64,000 nucleotides of DNA from Candidatus Sulfobium mesophilum. Its GTDB lineage: Bacteria > Nitrospirota > Thermodesulfovibrionia > Thermodesulfovibrionales > UBA6898. The notes beneath the pieces are model-generated. The model was given only the letters and a program-made list of their open reading frames with translations, made no database searches and was not told the origin of the DNA. Position numbers and translations under genes: made by a program. Below are positions 1-9,063 of this stretch, one piece after another. Numbering within the stretch: position 1 is the first letter of the stretch; each line of letters opens with the position of its first letter. The DNA lies in NCBI GenBank assembly GCA_900302705.1, contig OUUY01000086.1:1-64000 (forward strand), read 5' to 3'.

Positions 1-21
1 CTCAAATTTTGCCTTTGCCAT
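1..21 (-). CDS. tuf: Elongation factor Tu, first seven codons only (cut by window edge)
   Basis: The minus strand reads ATG followed by codons for AKAKFE, the standard opening of bacterial EF-Tu, and then leaves the window. A GGAGG ribosome binding site lies at 26-30, four bases before the ATG at 19-21. It follows fusA by about 65 bases, as in the str operon (rpsL-rpsG-fusA-tuf). EF-Tu delivers aminoacyl-tRNA to the ribosome. Only seven residues are visible, so the call rests on the start peptide, the binding site and the operon order. Confidence 0.85.
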
Positions 22-86
22 CTTGCCTCCTTCCTATATCTTCTTGCAGTGCTGTCCGGATAATCCGGCATCCACCTGGTTACTCT

Positions 87-2165
87 CTATTCGCCTTTAA
101 CCTTCGCGATAATCGTCTCAGCGATACTCTTGGGCACTTCATCGTAATTTGCAAGCTGCATAGTATACGTTGCCCTGCCCTGGGTCTTGGACCTGAGGTC
201 AGTGGCATATCCGAACATCTCGGCAAGGGGAACCTGGGACTTGATCACCTGGGCCTTGCCGCGTTTTTCCATCTGCTGTATCTTACCCCTTCGGGAATTG
301 AGGTCGCCTATTACGTCGCCCATATATTCTTCAGGCGTAACTACTTCGACATTCATAATAGGTTCGAGGATAACCGGCTTCGCCTTCTTTGCCGCCTCTT
401 TGAACCCCATTGAACCGGCGATCTTAAAGGCCATTTCCGATGAATCGACTTCGTGATAGGAGCCGTCGTAGAGGGTCGCCCTTACGTCTACGACAGGATA
501 CCCCGCAAGTATTCCTCCGTCCAGCGCCTCCTTTATGCCTTTATCGACAGCCGACCAGTATTCCCTCGGCACTGAACCTCCTACGACCTTGCTTACGAAC
601 TCATAGCCTTTGCCTGGCTCAAGGGGTTCAAGCTCGAGATAGACATGACCGTACTGGCCGCGTCCTCCTGACTGCCTGACAAACTTTCCCTCCGCCTTCG
701 AAGGCGTCTTTATCGTTTCCCTGAATGCGACCTGAGGCTTGCCGACGTTGGCCCCCACCTTAAACTCCCTCAAGAGCCTGTCAACAATGATCTCCAGATG
801 CAGCTCTCCCATTCCGGAGATGATGGTCTGGCCTGTTTCTTCGTTCGTCGTCACCCTGAATGAAGGGTCTTCCTGCATAAGCTTCCCCAGTGACTGCCCG
901 AGTTTCTCCTGATCGGCCTTTGTCTTTGGCTCTATCGCAACGGAAATGACGGGTTCCGGAAATTCCATCGCCTCAAGTATTACCGGCTTCTTGTCGTCGC
1001 AAAGGGTGTCCCCCGTGAGGGTACTTTTTAAACCTACGGCAGCGGCAATGTCGCCGGCCGAAACTTCCTTTATATCTTCCCTTTTATTAGCATGCATCTT
1101 AAGCAGCCTGCCTACTCTTTCCTTCGTACCTTTGGTGGAATTGTACACATATGAGCCTGCGGCCATAACACCCGAATATACCCTCAGGAAGGTAAGCTGA
1201 CCCACAAACGGATCTGTCATAACCTTGAAGGCAAACGCAGAGAAAGGCTCCTTGTCATCAGCCTTCCTCAGGACATCGGCGCCGCTGTCCGGCTCTTTCC
1301 CCACCACAGCGGGAATATCGAGCGGGGAAGGCAGGTAGTCAACGATAGCATCGAGAAGCTGCTGAACCCCCTTGTTTTTAAATGCAGTCCCGCAAAAAAC
1401 AGGAGTAAACTTCATCTCCACCGTGCCCTTTCTGAGGGCCGCCTTTATCTCGGTTTCGCTGATTTCTCCGCCGCTGAGGTATTTCTCCATGACTTTTTCA
1501 TCAACATCAGAGATTGCCTCGATCATTTTTTCCCTGTATTCCCTTGCCTGGGGCATAAGCTGATCCGGAATGTCTCCCTCGACGAATTTTGCACCAAGCG
1601 TCTCGTCGTCATAATAAAGTGCCTTCATCGTCACAAGGTCTATAGGCCCTCTGAAATTATCCTCCGCGCCTATAGGAAGCTGGACCGGGACCGGCCTGGC
1701 ACCCAACCTGTCGACCATGCTGTTTACTGCCATATAAAAATCGGCCCCCATCCTGTCCATTTTGTTCATAAAAGCGATCCTTGGTACTTCATACTTATTA
1801 GCCTGCCTCCAAACCGTCTCGGACTGAGGCTCAACGCCTGCCACAGAATCGAATACCGCCACGGCGCCGTCAAGAACCCTTAATGACCTCTCTACCTCAA
1901 TAGTGAAATCAACATGTCCGGGGGTATCAATGATGTTTACTCTGTGGTCTCTCCAAAAACAGGTCGTCGCTGCGGATGTGATGGTAATACCTCTTTCCTG
2001 TTCCTGGACCATCCAGTCCATGACAGCGGTCCCCTCATGGACCTCGCCTATCTTATAGGTAACGCCGGTATAATAGAGGATACGTTCCGTAGTCGTAGTT
2101 TTCCCGGCATCGATGTGTGCCATGATTCCAATATTGCGTGTTCTTTCCAGCGGGAATTTCGACAA
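87..2165 (-). CDS. fusA: Translation elongation factor G
   Basis: Cytoplasmic GTPase that drives tRNA-mRNA translocation and, with Frr, ribosome recycling. At 692 aa it is full length. The GTP-binding signature is intact: P-loop AHIDAGKT at residues 16-23, the RGITI switch I around 58-62, DTPGH at 80-84 and NKMD at 134-137, followed by the beta-barrel domain and the C-terminal domains III-V. It is the third gene of the str operon, 21 bases after rpsG, and is followed by the tuf start. Nothing suggests the truncated or paralogous EF-G2 form; the operon position marks it as the main housekeeping copy. Confidence 0.98.
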   Translation of the reverse strand: MSKFPLERTRNIGIMAHIDAGKTTTTERILYYTGVTYKIGEVHEGTAVMDWMVQEQERGITITSAATTCFWRDHRVNIIDTPGHVDFTIEVERSLRVLDGAVAVFDSVAGVEPQSETVWRQANKYEVPRIAFMNKMDRMGADFYMAVNSMVDRLGARPVPVQLPIGAEDNFRGPIDLVTMKALYYDDETLGAKFVEGDIPDQLMPQAREYREKMIEAISDVDEKVMEKYLSGGEISETEIKAALRKGTVEMKFTPVFCGTAFKNKGVQQLLDAIVDYLPSPLDIPAVVGKEPDSGADVLRKADDKEPFSAFAFKVMTDPFVGQLTFLRVYSGVMAAGSYVYNSTKGTKERVGRLLKMHANKREDIKEVSAGDIAAAVGLKSTLTGDTLCDDKKPVILEAMEFPEPVISVAIEPKTKADQEKLGQSLGKLMQEDPSFRVTTNEETGQTIISGMGELHLEIIVDRLLREFKVGANVGKPQVAFRETIKTPSKAEGKFVRQSGGRGQYGHVYLELEPLEPGKGYEFVSKVVGGSVPREYWSAVDKGIKEALDGGILAGYPVVDVRATLYDGSYHEVDSSEMAFKIAGSMGFKEAAKKAKPVILEPIMNVEVVTPEEYMGDVIGDLNSRRGKIQQMEKRGKAQVIKSQVPLAEMFGYATDLRSKTQGRATYTMQLANYDEVPKSIAETIIAKVKGE

Positions 2166-2186
2166 AGTATTTCTCCTCTATTCTCT

Positions 2187-2660
<474 letters not shown>

Positions 2661-2681
2661 TCAACTCCGTTTTATGCTTGT

Positions 2682-3053
2682 TTACTTGGGCTTCTTAGTT
2701 CCGTACTTCGACCTGCCGCGTCTCCTGTCGTTTACGCCTGTTGAGTCGAGAGTACCTCTTATAATATGGTATCTGACACCGGGGAGGTCCTTAACCCTTC
2801 CGCCCCTTATCATGACGATAGAATGTTCCTGCAGATTGTGTCCTACGCCGGGGATATATGCTGTAACTTCCATGGCATTCGTAAGCCTCACCCTTGCCAC
2901 CTTCCTCAAAGCAGAGTTGGGCTTCTTCGGCGTTGTCGTGTAAACCCTTACGCAAACTCCCCTTTTTTGGGGACAGGATTTCAAAGCGGGACTCTTTGTT
3001 TTACTTACTAAGCTCTTTCGACCCTGCCTAACTAATTGTGCTATCGTGGGCAC
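2682..3053 (-). CDS. rpsL: 30S ribosomal protein S12
   Basis: Decoding-centre protein controlling translational accuracy and the classical target of streptomycin-resistance mutations. The 123-aa sequence starts [12 protein letters not shown] and contains [13 protein letters not shown] and [13 protein letters not shown], the two loops that line the A site. The lysines whose replacement gives streptomycin resistance (in the KKPN and VKDLP loops) are wild type. First gene of the str operon, preceded by a GGAGG-type site and by a good promoter about 60 bases upstream. Confidence 0.98.
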   Translation of the reverse strand: MPTIAQLVRQGRKSLVSKTKSPALKSCPQKRGVCVRVYTTTPKKPNSALRKVARVRLTNAMEVTAYIPGVGHNLQEHSIVMIRGGRVKDLPGVRYHIIRGTLDSTGVNDRRRGRSKYGTKKPK

Positions 3054-3116
3054 TTTTCCTCCGTAATAAAAATAAATAAGTCACTTATTTCTTGATACCC
3101 TGGGAAAAACCTTACA

Positions 3117-3145
3117 ACTTTACCAGAGAAAAAAATATTTGTCAA
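3117..3145 (-). promoter_or_regulatory. Predicted sigma-70 promoter of the str operon
   Basis: On the minus strand TTGACA (3140-3145) is separated by exactly 17 bases from TAAAGT (3117-3122). Transcription would start near 3110, giving a leader of about 55 bases before rpsL. The -35 is a perfect match and the -10 is 4 of 6. A second TATAAT-like hexamer lies further upstream near 3221, without a convincing -35. Confidence 0.65.
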
Positions 3146-3296
3146 GTTTTTCGGGGCTGTATATGAAAAAAATCAGCGCCTCAAAAAACCCGTTCTTGGT
3201 CTTCGGCTTGGAAGTAATAATTATAGCACAATATCAGGCAATTATGTAAAAGCCAAAAGGCATGATATCCGCAAATAGAATCCGCAAGGACTTTAA

Positions 3297-4589
3297 TCAG
3301 TGTTTGAAAGCCCTCTGCCCTGTAAAGACCATGGTAACCTTCGGGTCAGCCTGATTACATGCTTCGATAGATTCAAAATCCCTGTCGGAGCCGCCCGGAT
3401 GTACAATAGCCGAGATCCCCTCCTTAATACCAACATCCACGCCGTCTCTGAAAGGGAAAAAGGCATCTGAAACCATAGTCGAGCCGATCAGTCCGCCCCT
3501 ATCATCTCTTGTTTTTTCATCTATCTCCTTGAGTGCTTTGGCATCCCGCATACCCTGAGATGCCTCAAGCTCAAAGGTCTTATACGGAACGCCGTGCTTT
3601 CTGAAGCAGAGGCCGTCCGCATATTTTGTATAAGCCTTAAAAACCGCTATCTCGGCAACGCCGACCCTGTCCTGCTCACCGGTGCCGATACCAACGGTCA
3701 CCCCGTCTTTTACAAACAGCACGGAATTTGAAGTCACCCCCTGTTCCACATTCCATCCAAAAAGCATGTCAGCATAATCCCCTTCAGTAGGCTGACGCTC
3801 AATAGCATATTCCTTCCCTTTATATACGGCTTTTGCGGAGAGGAAATCTTCCTTGGTCCTTATCCTGTTAATGGGCGACTGCTGCACTATAATCCCACCG
3901 TCAATGAGTGATTTAAAATCCACGAAACGCAGGGTCCTGTGTTTTTCAAGGTTATCAATCTTCTTTATTCTGACTATCCTCAGGTTTTTCCTCTTTGCGA
4001 GTATTTCCACAACGCCATCTTCAAAGTCAGGGGCCCCGACTACCTCGAGATAGTTGCCGCTCACCATCTCCGCACAGGTCTTATCCATGGCCCGGTTCAC
4101 AACCAGGCAGCCTCCGAAGGCAGCTATTCTGTCGGCCATGTTAGCCTTGTCATACGCCTCCGAAACATTCTTGCCGTAAGCAACACCGCAGGGATTGTTA
4201 TGTTTCATAATCGTCGCAGCAGGTCCTGCGGAGAGGAACTTAAGGATATTAAGGGCGTTGTCGAGGTCGGTAAGGTTTGTCTTGCCGGGATGTTTTCCGG
4301 CCTGTATCATGTCCTCCTCAGTGATGCTGCTCACCAGGCCGTTTCCCGGTGAGATATAGGAACAATCTCCGAGCACCAGATTGCCGTTTACGAGCTCGAA
4401 AAGCGCAGCCTGTTGGTCGGGGTTTTCTCCGTAGCGGAGACCTTTTTCGATAAGTTCGCCTGACTTTTCGTCAGGGATCTTCCACGCCCTCTTTCGATAA
4501 ACAAGTGTCTGGTCCCCGAACTTAATCGTCATCTGATCAGGGAAATTATCATCCATAATGGTTTTATACATCTTCTTAAGATCCGACAT
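3297..4589 (-). CDS. purH: Stand-alone AICAR transformylase (C-terminal half of PurH)
   Basis: Predicted to formylate AICAR with 10-formyl-THF in the ninth step of purine synthesis. The catalytic Lys-His pair is in KHNNPCG near residue 128 and the C-terminal HPGGS motif is present, both typical of the AICAR transformylase domain. The protein is about 430 aa rather than about 520, because the N-terminal IMP cyclohydrolase (MGS-like) domain of bifunctional PurH is missing; a separate cyclohydrolase must exist elsewhere. The start at 4589 is preferred over the ATG at 4595 because AAGGAG abuts the first ATG but lies six bases from the second. Monocistronic; 243 bases separate its stop from rpsL. 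Confidence 0.88.
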   Translation of the reverse strand: MSDLKKMYKTIMDDNFPDQMTIKFGDQTLVYRKRAWKIPDEKSGELIEKGLRYGENPDQQAALFELVNGNLVLGDCSYISPGNGLVSSITEEDMIQAGKHPGKTNLTDLDNALNILKFLSAGPAATIMKHNNPCGVAYGKNVSEAYDKANMADRIAAFGGCLVVNRAMDKTCAEMVSGNYLEVVGAPDFEDGVVEILAKRKNLRIVRIKKIDNLEKHRTLRFVDFKSLIDGGIIVQQSPINRIRTKEDFLSAKAVYKGKEYAIERQPTEGDYADMLFGWNVEQGVTSNSVLFVKDGVTVGIGTGEQDRVGVAEIAVFKAYTKYADGLCFRKHGVPYKTFELEASQGMRDAKALKEIDEKTRDDRGGLIGSTMVSDAFFPFRDGVDVGIKEGISAIVHPGGSDRDFESIEACNQADPKVTMVFTGQRAFKH

Positions 4590-4759
4590 ATGCATCTCCT
4601 TTGGAAAATATATTGTGAAAGCCCGGAATTGCAGGTCATTATGAAAAAGGCTAAGACAATAATAACAAAAAAGACGACCTGAGGAAAGAGGCTCAGCTTA
4701 GGACTTCGACATATCCTTTTTTGTACAATAGGGCAGAAAACTTTCTAAACGGAGACAAT

Positions 4760-5344
4760 ATGAAAAATATCGCCAATTTTTTATTCGAGGCCGGCATGCT
4801 AAAGCGCACGCCGAGAACGGGTTTTCAGTTCCTCGGCTCAGGCGCTGAATCAGTGGCAGAACACATTTTCAGGACTGTCTATATAGGCTATACCTTAGGG
4901 CGCCTTTCAGGCGACGTTGATACGGACAGACTGATAAAGATGTGTCTGTTCCATGACCTCCCCGAAGCACGCACCGGGGACCTCAATTACGTAAATAAAA
5001 AATATGTGAAAGCCGACACAGAAAAAGCCATAGAGGACCTTGCCGCGACCGTACCTTTTGGAACTGAGATCAAGGAGCTTGTTGAAGAATTTGAAGAAGG
5101 TAAAAGTCCTGAGGCTCTGCTGGCACACGATGCCGACCAGTTGGAGTTAATACTGGCTCTCAAAGAATATAAAGACGTCGGAAACAAATACGCCGACGAG
5201 TGGCTCGAATATGCCATGAAGAGGCTAAAGACCGATATCGCCCGAGGCCTTGCCCGAACAATTCTCTCAACCGATTCTTCTTTATGGTGGTTTTCAGATA
5301 AGAGCGACTGGTGGGTAAAGGGAAAAGAGGAAGGGAAAATGTAG
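4760..5344 (+). CDS. HD-domain phosphohydrolase, YfbR/HDDC2-like
   Basis: A small (194 aa) metal-dependent HD phosphohydrolase. The metal ligands are visible in order: His in AEHIFRT, the HD doublet in FHDLPEARTGD, and a downstream Asp in AHDADQLE. This arrangement and length match the YfbR/HDDC2 group, whose studied members are 5'-deoxynucleotidases that remove phosphate from deoxynucleoside monophosphates; substrate here is inferred only. The start at 4760 follows GGAG with five-base spacing; an in-frame ATG at 4721 lacks a site. It is transcribed alone, convergent with icd. Confidence 0.85.
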   Translation: MKNIANFLFEAGMLKRTPRTGFQFLGSGAESVAEHIFRTVYIGYTLGRLSGDVDTDRLIKMCLFHDLPEARTGDLNYVNKKYVKADTEKAIEDLAATVPFGTEIKELVEEFEEGKSPEALLAHDADQLELILALKEYKDVGNKYADEWLEYAMKRLKTDIARGLARTILSTDSSLWWFSDKSDWWVKGKEEGKM

Positions 5345-5365
5345 GGGCGGGGTTACCCCGCCCCT
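5343..5365. terminator. Perfect hairpin between convergent HD gene and icd
   Basis: AGGGGCGGGG (5343-5352), a TTA loop and CCCCGCCCCT (5356-5365) form a perfect 10-bp GC-rich stem. It overlaps the stop codon of the HD gene and ends one base before the icd stop, so it can serve both convergent genes. Neither side has a long U tract, so intrinsic termination may be partial. Confidence 0.7.
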
Positions 5366-5366
5366 A

Positions 5367-6572
5367 TTAGATCATTTCTTTCAATCTTTCAGCCACAGCA
5401 TCGATGAATTCTTCGGTATGCGCGTATCTTGAAACCTTCGGTTCTGCAATAAGCATCAGGTCCTTTGTCAGGATCCCGCTCTCAGCCGTTTCGATGACCG
5501 CCTTTTCCAGGGTGCGGGCGAAGTTGACAACGTCAGGGGTATTGTCCATCTCGCCACGTTTGGCTATTGCGCCCGTCCATGCAAATATCGAAGCTATTGA
5601 ATTTGTAGATGTCGGATTCCCCTTGAGATGCTCGTAGTAATGTCTCACGATCGTTCCATGGGCTGCCTCAAATTCGTATTTCCCGTCAGGTGATACCAGG
5701 ACCGATGACATAAGGCCAAGACTGCCGAAACCCGTGGCCACCATGTCCGACATAACGTCTCCGTCATAATTCATGCAGGCCCAGAGCATGCCGCCTTCGG
5801 ACTTCAGGACCTGGGCAACGGCATCGTCGATGAGCAGACATCTGTATTTTATCCCTGCCTCATCAAGCTTTTCGCCTGCCTTGCCTACCTCCTCCGCAAA
5901 AATATCCCTGAAAAAGCCGTGATAAATCTTAGATATCGTATCCTTGGTGCCAAACCAAAGATCAATCTTTTCACCCAGCGCATAATTTATACACGCCTTG
6001 GCAAAGCTCCTGATAGAGGCCTCAGAATTATGCATTCCCATAACAACGCCGCTGCTCTTAAAATCATGTATCTTCAGGACTTTTTTTTCTCCCCCGTCCG
6101 AAGGAGAAAAAACAATTTCGGCCCTGCCCGGAGCATCGATGACCATTTCTGAGCATTTATAGATGTCACCGTAGGCATGACGGCCTATCACAATCGGCTT
6201 CCTCCATGCGCGCACTGCCGGCGGGATGTTTTGAAGTATAATCGGCTTTCTGAAGACCGTGCCGTCCAGAAGAGACCGTATCGTTCCGTTGGGGCTCTTC
6301 CACTGCTGCTTGAGGTTATATTCCTTCACCCTTGCGGCATTTGGCGTAATGGTAGCGCACTTAACCCCGACTCCGGTTTCCTTGATAGCCTCTGCCGCAT
6401 CGATGGTCACTTTGTCTTCCGTCTCGTCTCTATGTTTAATGCCCAGGTCAAAATACCGTACAGCGATATCAAGGAAAGGGGAGAGAAGCTTATCTTTAAT
6501 CATGTGCCAGATAATCCTGGCCATTTCGTCGCCATCCATCTCGACAATCGGATTTTTCACTTTTATAGCCAC
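5367..6572 (-). CDS. icd: NADP-dependent isocitrate dehydrogenase, eukaryotic-type (type II)
   Basis: Oxidises isocitrate to 2-oxoglutarate with NADP in the TCA cycle. The 401-aa sequence resembles the homodimeric cytosolic/mitochondrial class: substrate loop SPNGTIR with the Arg-rich region following, metal-binding DDAVAQ and NYDGDVMSD, and [10 protein letters not shown] near residue 310 where the Arg-His pair contacts the NADP 2'-phosphate. This differs from the E. coli type I enzyme. The start codon is GTG at 6572 behind a GGGGG site. A promoter with TTGACA-N17-TAAAAT lies upstream. Confidence 0.93.
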   Translation of the reverse strand: MAIKVKNPIVEMDGDEMARIIWHMIKDKLLSPFLDIAVRYFDLGIKHRDETEDKVTIDAAEAIKETGVGVKCATITPNAARVKEYNLKQQWKSPNGTIRSLLDGTVFRKPIILQNIPPAVRAWRKPIVIGRHAYGDIYKCSEMVIDAPGRAEIVFSPSDGGEKKVLKIHDFKSSGVVMGMHNSEASIRSFAKACINYALGEKIDLWFGTKDTISKIYHGFFRDIFAEEVGKAGEKLDEAGIKYRCLLIDDAVAQVLKSEGGMLWACMNYDGDVMSDMVATGFGSLGLMSSVLVSPDGKYEFEAAHGTIVRHYYEHLKGNPTSTNSIASIFAWTGAIAKRGEMDNTPDVVNFARTLEKAVIETAESGILTKDLMLIAEPKVSRYAHTEEFIDAVAERLKEMI

Positions 6573-6608
6573 AGCGTTTCCCCCTATAAAATAAGTATAA
6601 AGTTGATA

Positions 6609-6637
6609 ATTTTAATTGTATTCTTCCGCTATGTCAA
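6609..6637 (-). promoter_or_regulatory. Predicted sigma-70 promoter of icd
   Basis: Minus strand TTGACA (6632-6637), 17-base spacer and TAAAAT (6609-6614); transcription would start near 6602, about 30 bases before the GTG start. Perfect -35, five-of-six -10, optimal spacing. Confidence 0.65.
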
Positions 6638-6750
6638 CGCAGCGAATCTATCATGGCACATTTAGATTGTTGTTACTTCTGTGGAAGTTCAAATGATGCC
6701 TTGTTTTATGATACGATATTTCAAATTCATATTGTGCTAAAGGAGTCCAC

Positions 6751-7113
6751 ATGTCTGAAAAGTGGTATGAAGGCCTTCCGGATGATGCGTTTAAGACCGA
6801 GACCTCCAAAATGTATGAGAAGGCTGAAGCGCTAATAAGGGAGAAGCTTGACCAGGGGCTTGATTTCGACAGCGCCTGCGCAGCTGTGGAGATAACTGAT
6901 GAGCAACTTAGGAATAGTATCATCGAGGACATGCTAAAGGTACTGATTGCCGAGGAGCATTTCACAAAAAATGTCTCACTCGATAACATGGCAAAAAAAT
7001 TAGGCATCGAGGTTGCCCGTCTTGAAAAGGCCAAGACGGAAATGCTCGAAGATGTTAAAAATGCTTCTATAAAGGCTTTTTATAATAGTCTAGAGCGCCG
7101 TGACATGAACTAA
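6751..7113 (+). CDS. Small alpha-helical hypothetical protein heading a repeat-protein operon
   Basis: I do not recognise this 120-aa protein. It is highly charged and predicted helical throughout, with no signal peptide, cysteine cluster or membrane segment. The C-terminal third (VSLDNMAKKLGIEVARLEKA) looks like a short helix-turn-helix: two helices around a Gly turn, which would suit a regulator, but this is inference. An AAAGGAG site seven bases before the ATG supports the start. Its stop lies one base before the ribosome binding site of the first repeat protein, so the three genes 6751-8359 are almost certainly cotranscribed. Confidence 0.75.
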   Translation: MSEKWYEGLPDDAFKTETSKMYEKAEALIREKLDQGLDFDSACAAVEITDEQLRNSIIEDMLKVLIAEEHFTKNVSLDNMAKKLGIEVARLEKAKTEMLEDVKNASIKAFYNSLERRDMN

Positions 7114-7124
7114 CAGGAGCAAAG

Positions 7125-7742
7125 ATCATAGATCTCCCATTAGAAGAAGGCACTGTTGTTATATACCCTGAAAGTAAGATGATAAAATCAGGCATGCTCT
7201 CCGAGGATTCCTTAGTGCAGGGAATATTTTTTAAAAAAGGCACTATCCTGGGCTTTGATGAAAATGGGAAGCTCTGGCGGTGCAGAATTTCGGGGACCAC
7301 AGTCATAAATGAACTGCACTGCATGGCCGGAAGCGAAGTGGAATTCTACCCTGAAGGGAACCTCCTTTCATTTATAACCGCCTCCGAGACGAAGTTAGGG
7401 GGTATATATGCCGCTGCGGAGTCTCTTGTCATGCTCCACCCAAATGGCAGTGTCTTTAAGTGCGATATAAGCCGTGGCACCGTCGTCGATGAGTACCCTG
7501 TGCTTGCCGGTAAGGATGTCTGTTTCTTTGAAAACGGCAGGTTGTCCGCATTTTATCTCTCCAAAGACCTTTTGATTGATGGGGTATTGTGTCCTGAGGG
7601 TTCCCGGGTCTGGCTGCGGAAAAATGGACGGTTCTCTGCATGTACTGCCGGCCATGACGTGGAAATACAGGACGTCCATTACAAAGCCGGAGAACTTATT
7701 GTCTTAAGAGAAGATGGGACCCTGGTCCACTTAAGCCCATGA
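7125..7742 (+). CDS. Protein built of 30-residue beta-type repeats, copy A; probable AUC start
   Basis: Nearly the whole protein (about 205 aa) is a tandem repeat of 30 residues with the skeleton G-hydrophobic-x-C/A-x-x-G-x-x-V-x-F-x-x-x-G-x-L-x-x-C/x-x-(I/L)-x-x-D-x-V-x-x. Five full copies run from about 7218 to 7667, with partial copies at each end. The pattern of alternating hydrophobics and turn glycines suggests stacked beta hairpins, loosely like MORN/YwqK repeats, but I recognise no family. No signal peptide. The first in-frame ATG is at 7179, yet repeat sequence continues upstream to 7143; an AGGAG site (7115-7119) stands five bases before ATC at 7125 and eight before ATA at 7128, and no ATG, GTG or TTG exists in that stretch. 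Its stop overlaps the next start as ATGA. Confidence 0.7.
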   Translation: MIDLPLEEGTVVIYPESKMIKSGMLSEDSLVQGIFFKKGTILGFDENGKLWRCRISGTTVINELHCMAGSEVEFYPEGNLLSFITASETKLGGIYAAAESLVMLHPNGSVFKCDISRGTVVDEYPVLAGKDVCFFENGRLSAFYLSKDLLIDGVLCPEGSRVWLRKNGRFSACTAGHDVEIQDVHYKAGELIVLREDGTLVHLSP

Positions 7743-8359
7743 AAATTCTCCTCTACCCTGATGGCAAACTGAGGGGTAGACTTCTTGAGAAAGACGAAGA
7801 GGTTGGAGCTATCAAATGCAAAGCCGACACGTGGGTGTGGTTCCATAAAAGCGGCAGTGTCTCAAGTATTGTGCCCATATCAGACGTAGTTATCTACAGC
7901 GTAGCCTGCAAGGCAAACAGCAGGGTCTATTTCTATGACTGCGGCAGCCTTATGAAGTGCAACCTGCCCAGTGACGGCATAGTAAAAGGCATCCCGGTAA
8001 GGTCGGATACGTTTATCCTGTTTCATGATAGTGAGGCCATTTCTGCCTGCAGGCTTTTGGAAAATATCCTTTATCAGGGCATCCAATGCAAAGGGGGTTG
8101 CTGGATCGGATTCTATGGCGACGGAAGACTCAAGAGGTGCTTCATCGCAGAGGACGTGATGATCTCGGGCGTGATGCTCAGGCATGGGGCATGGGCATCC
8201 TTCCACAGAACGGGGATGCTCGATAACTACCGGCTCACGGAAGATGCTGTTGTCCAGGGAGTGGAATGCCTCTCCGGAGATATACTGCTGTTTAGCGAAG
8301 ATGGAAGGCTGTCCGAAAGACTGAAAAAGCCTGATCCTCCAAAGGAAATCGGAAAGTGA
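7739..8359 (+). CDS. Protein built of 30-residue beta-type repeats, copy B
   Basis: A 206-aa paralogue of the preceding gene, with the same 30-residue period: five full repeats between about residues 24 and 173 and partial copies at the ends. Conserved positions are the aromatic-x-x-x-G-x-L turn, a Cys a few residues later, an acidic residue before the last strand, and G-(I/V)-x-C-(K/x) at the repeat junction. The start ATG overlaps the stop of copy A (ATGA), so translation is coupled. The two genes are diverged at the residue level but keep the same repeat register, which points to an old duplication or a split of one longer gene. A short Pro/Lys tail ends the protein. Function unknown; cytoplasmic by lack of a signal peptide. 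Confidence 0.8.
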   Translation: MKILLYPDGKLRGRLLEKDEEVGAIKCKADTWVWFHKSGSVSSIVPISDVVIYSVACKANSRVYFYDCGSLMKCNLPSDGIVKGIPVRSDTFILFHDSEAISACRLLENILYQGIQCKGGCWIGFYGDGRLKRCFIAEDVMISGVMLRHGAWASFHRTGMLDNYRLTEDAVVQGVECLSGDILLFSEDGRLSERLKKPDPPKEIGK

Positions 8360-8425
8360 GTTATTCAGTAGCTTTAGTGATCCGGATGGAACCTCCTTGG
8401 GCTGCCTAGAGGTTGATCACATTGA

Positions 8426-8881
8426 TTATCGCGTCCATATCGTTTTCCCACCGATCAACGGTACGCCAATAAAGCCTCTCACCTTTAATTGATTGGGGGA
8501 AAGGAGTGTCAACTCGCCGCTGTAAGTCTTGCCGTTGTCGGAGTTGTATATTTTCCCCCTTTTCCAGGAATTATCACCGCTACCCACGAAGCCAAGAAGG
8601 ATGGGCAGCCCGATAAGAGGTTTTTTTCTCAGTTCCGGGTCCGGGTTGTTATGATCCAGCATCGGCGTGCCCGGTGTCCCTTCTGTTGAACCAGCAGGAT
8701 AATGCGGTTCCATCAACCAAACAATTTTGCCGCAGTACTTTATCCCGCATTTATAGATTTCTATCTTCGCGTCTCTCTCCTGGGTATTCCACAGCCCAAC
8801 GATATCGTCTGGACTCGCGGCATAGGCAGTTGCCATGACCAGCAATATGACCATGAAAGCCATAAACATCCATCGCTTCAT
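8426..8881 (-). CDS. DUF2147 secreted protein, copy 1
   Basis: A 151-aa protein with a clear Sec signal peptide (Lys-Arg start, hydrophobic core, cleavage near AYA-ASPDD about residue 22). The mature part carries the DUF2147 pattern: IVGLWNT near the start, two cysteines in YKCGIKYCGKIVW, LDHNNPDPELR in the middle, the GKIYNSDNGKTYSG segment, and a C-terminal RGFIGVPLIGG strand. The family is lipocalin-like and periplasmic; its ligand is unknown. A second copy with the same motifs lies at 52553-53059. Confidence 0.88.
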   Translation of the reverse strand: MKRWMFMAFMVILLVMATAYAASPDDIVGLWNTQERDAKIEIYKCGIKYCGKIVWLMEPHYPAGSTEGTPGTPMLDHNNPDPELRKKPLIGLPILLGFVGSGDNSWKRGKIYNSDNGKTYSGELTLLSPNQLKVRGFIGVPLIGGKTIWTR

Positions 8882-9063
8882 GTCGTCTCAGCTAGCAGGC
8901 TATTGATGTTAGTACTGCATTATCAAATGTAGTCTTCAATTTGTCAAAGTATATCACGCGCACACATTTCGGGAAGAGCCTGCTGGCAACCGGCATCGGT
9001 ATGTTATAGGCCTGGCCAGCGCAGCGTCATGAGCGTGTACGTTACTAGTGGTCGGTCACGGCT

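Noticed and set aside
3146-3296. Second str-operon promoter at a TATAAT near 3221
   Set aside because: No -35 at an acceptable distance; the TTGACA promoter nearer rpsL is better.
7143-8340. CRISPR-like repeat array
   Set aside because: The repeats are at protein level (30 residues, diverged DNA); no constant DNA repeats with spacers.
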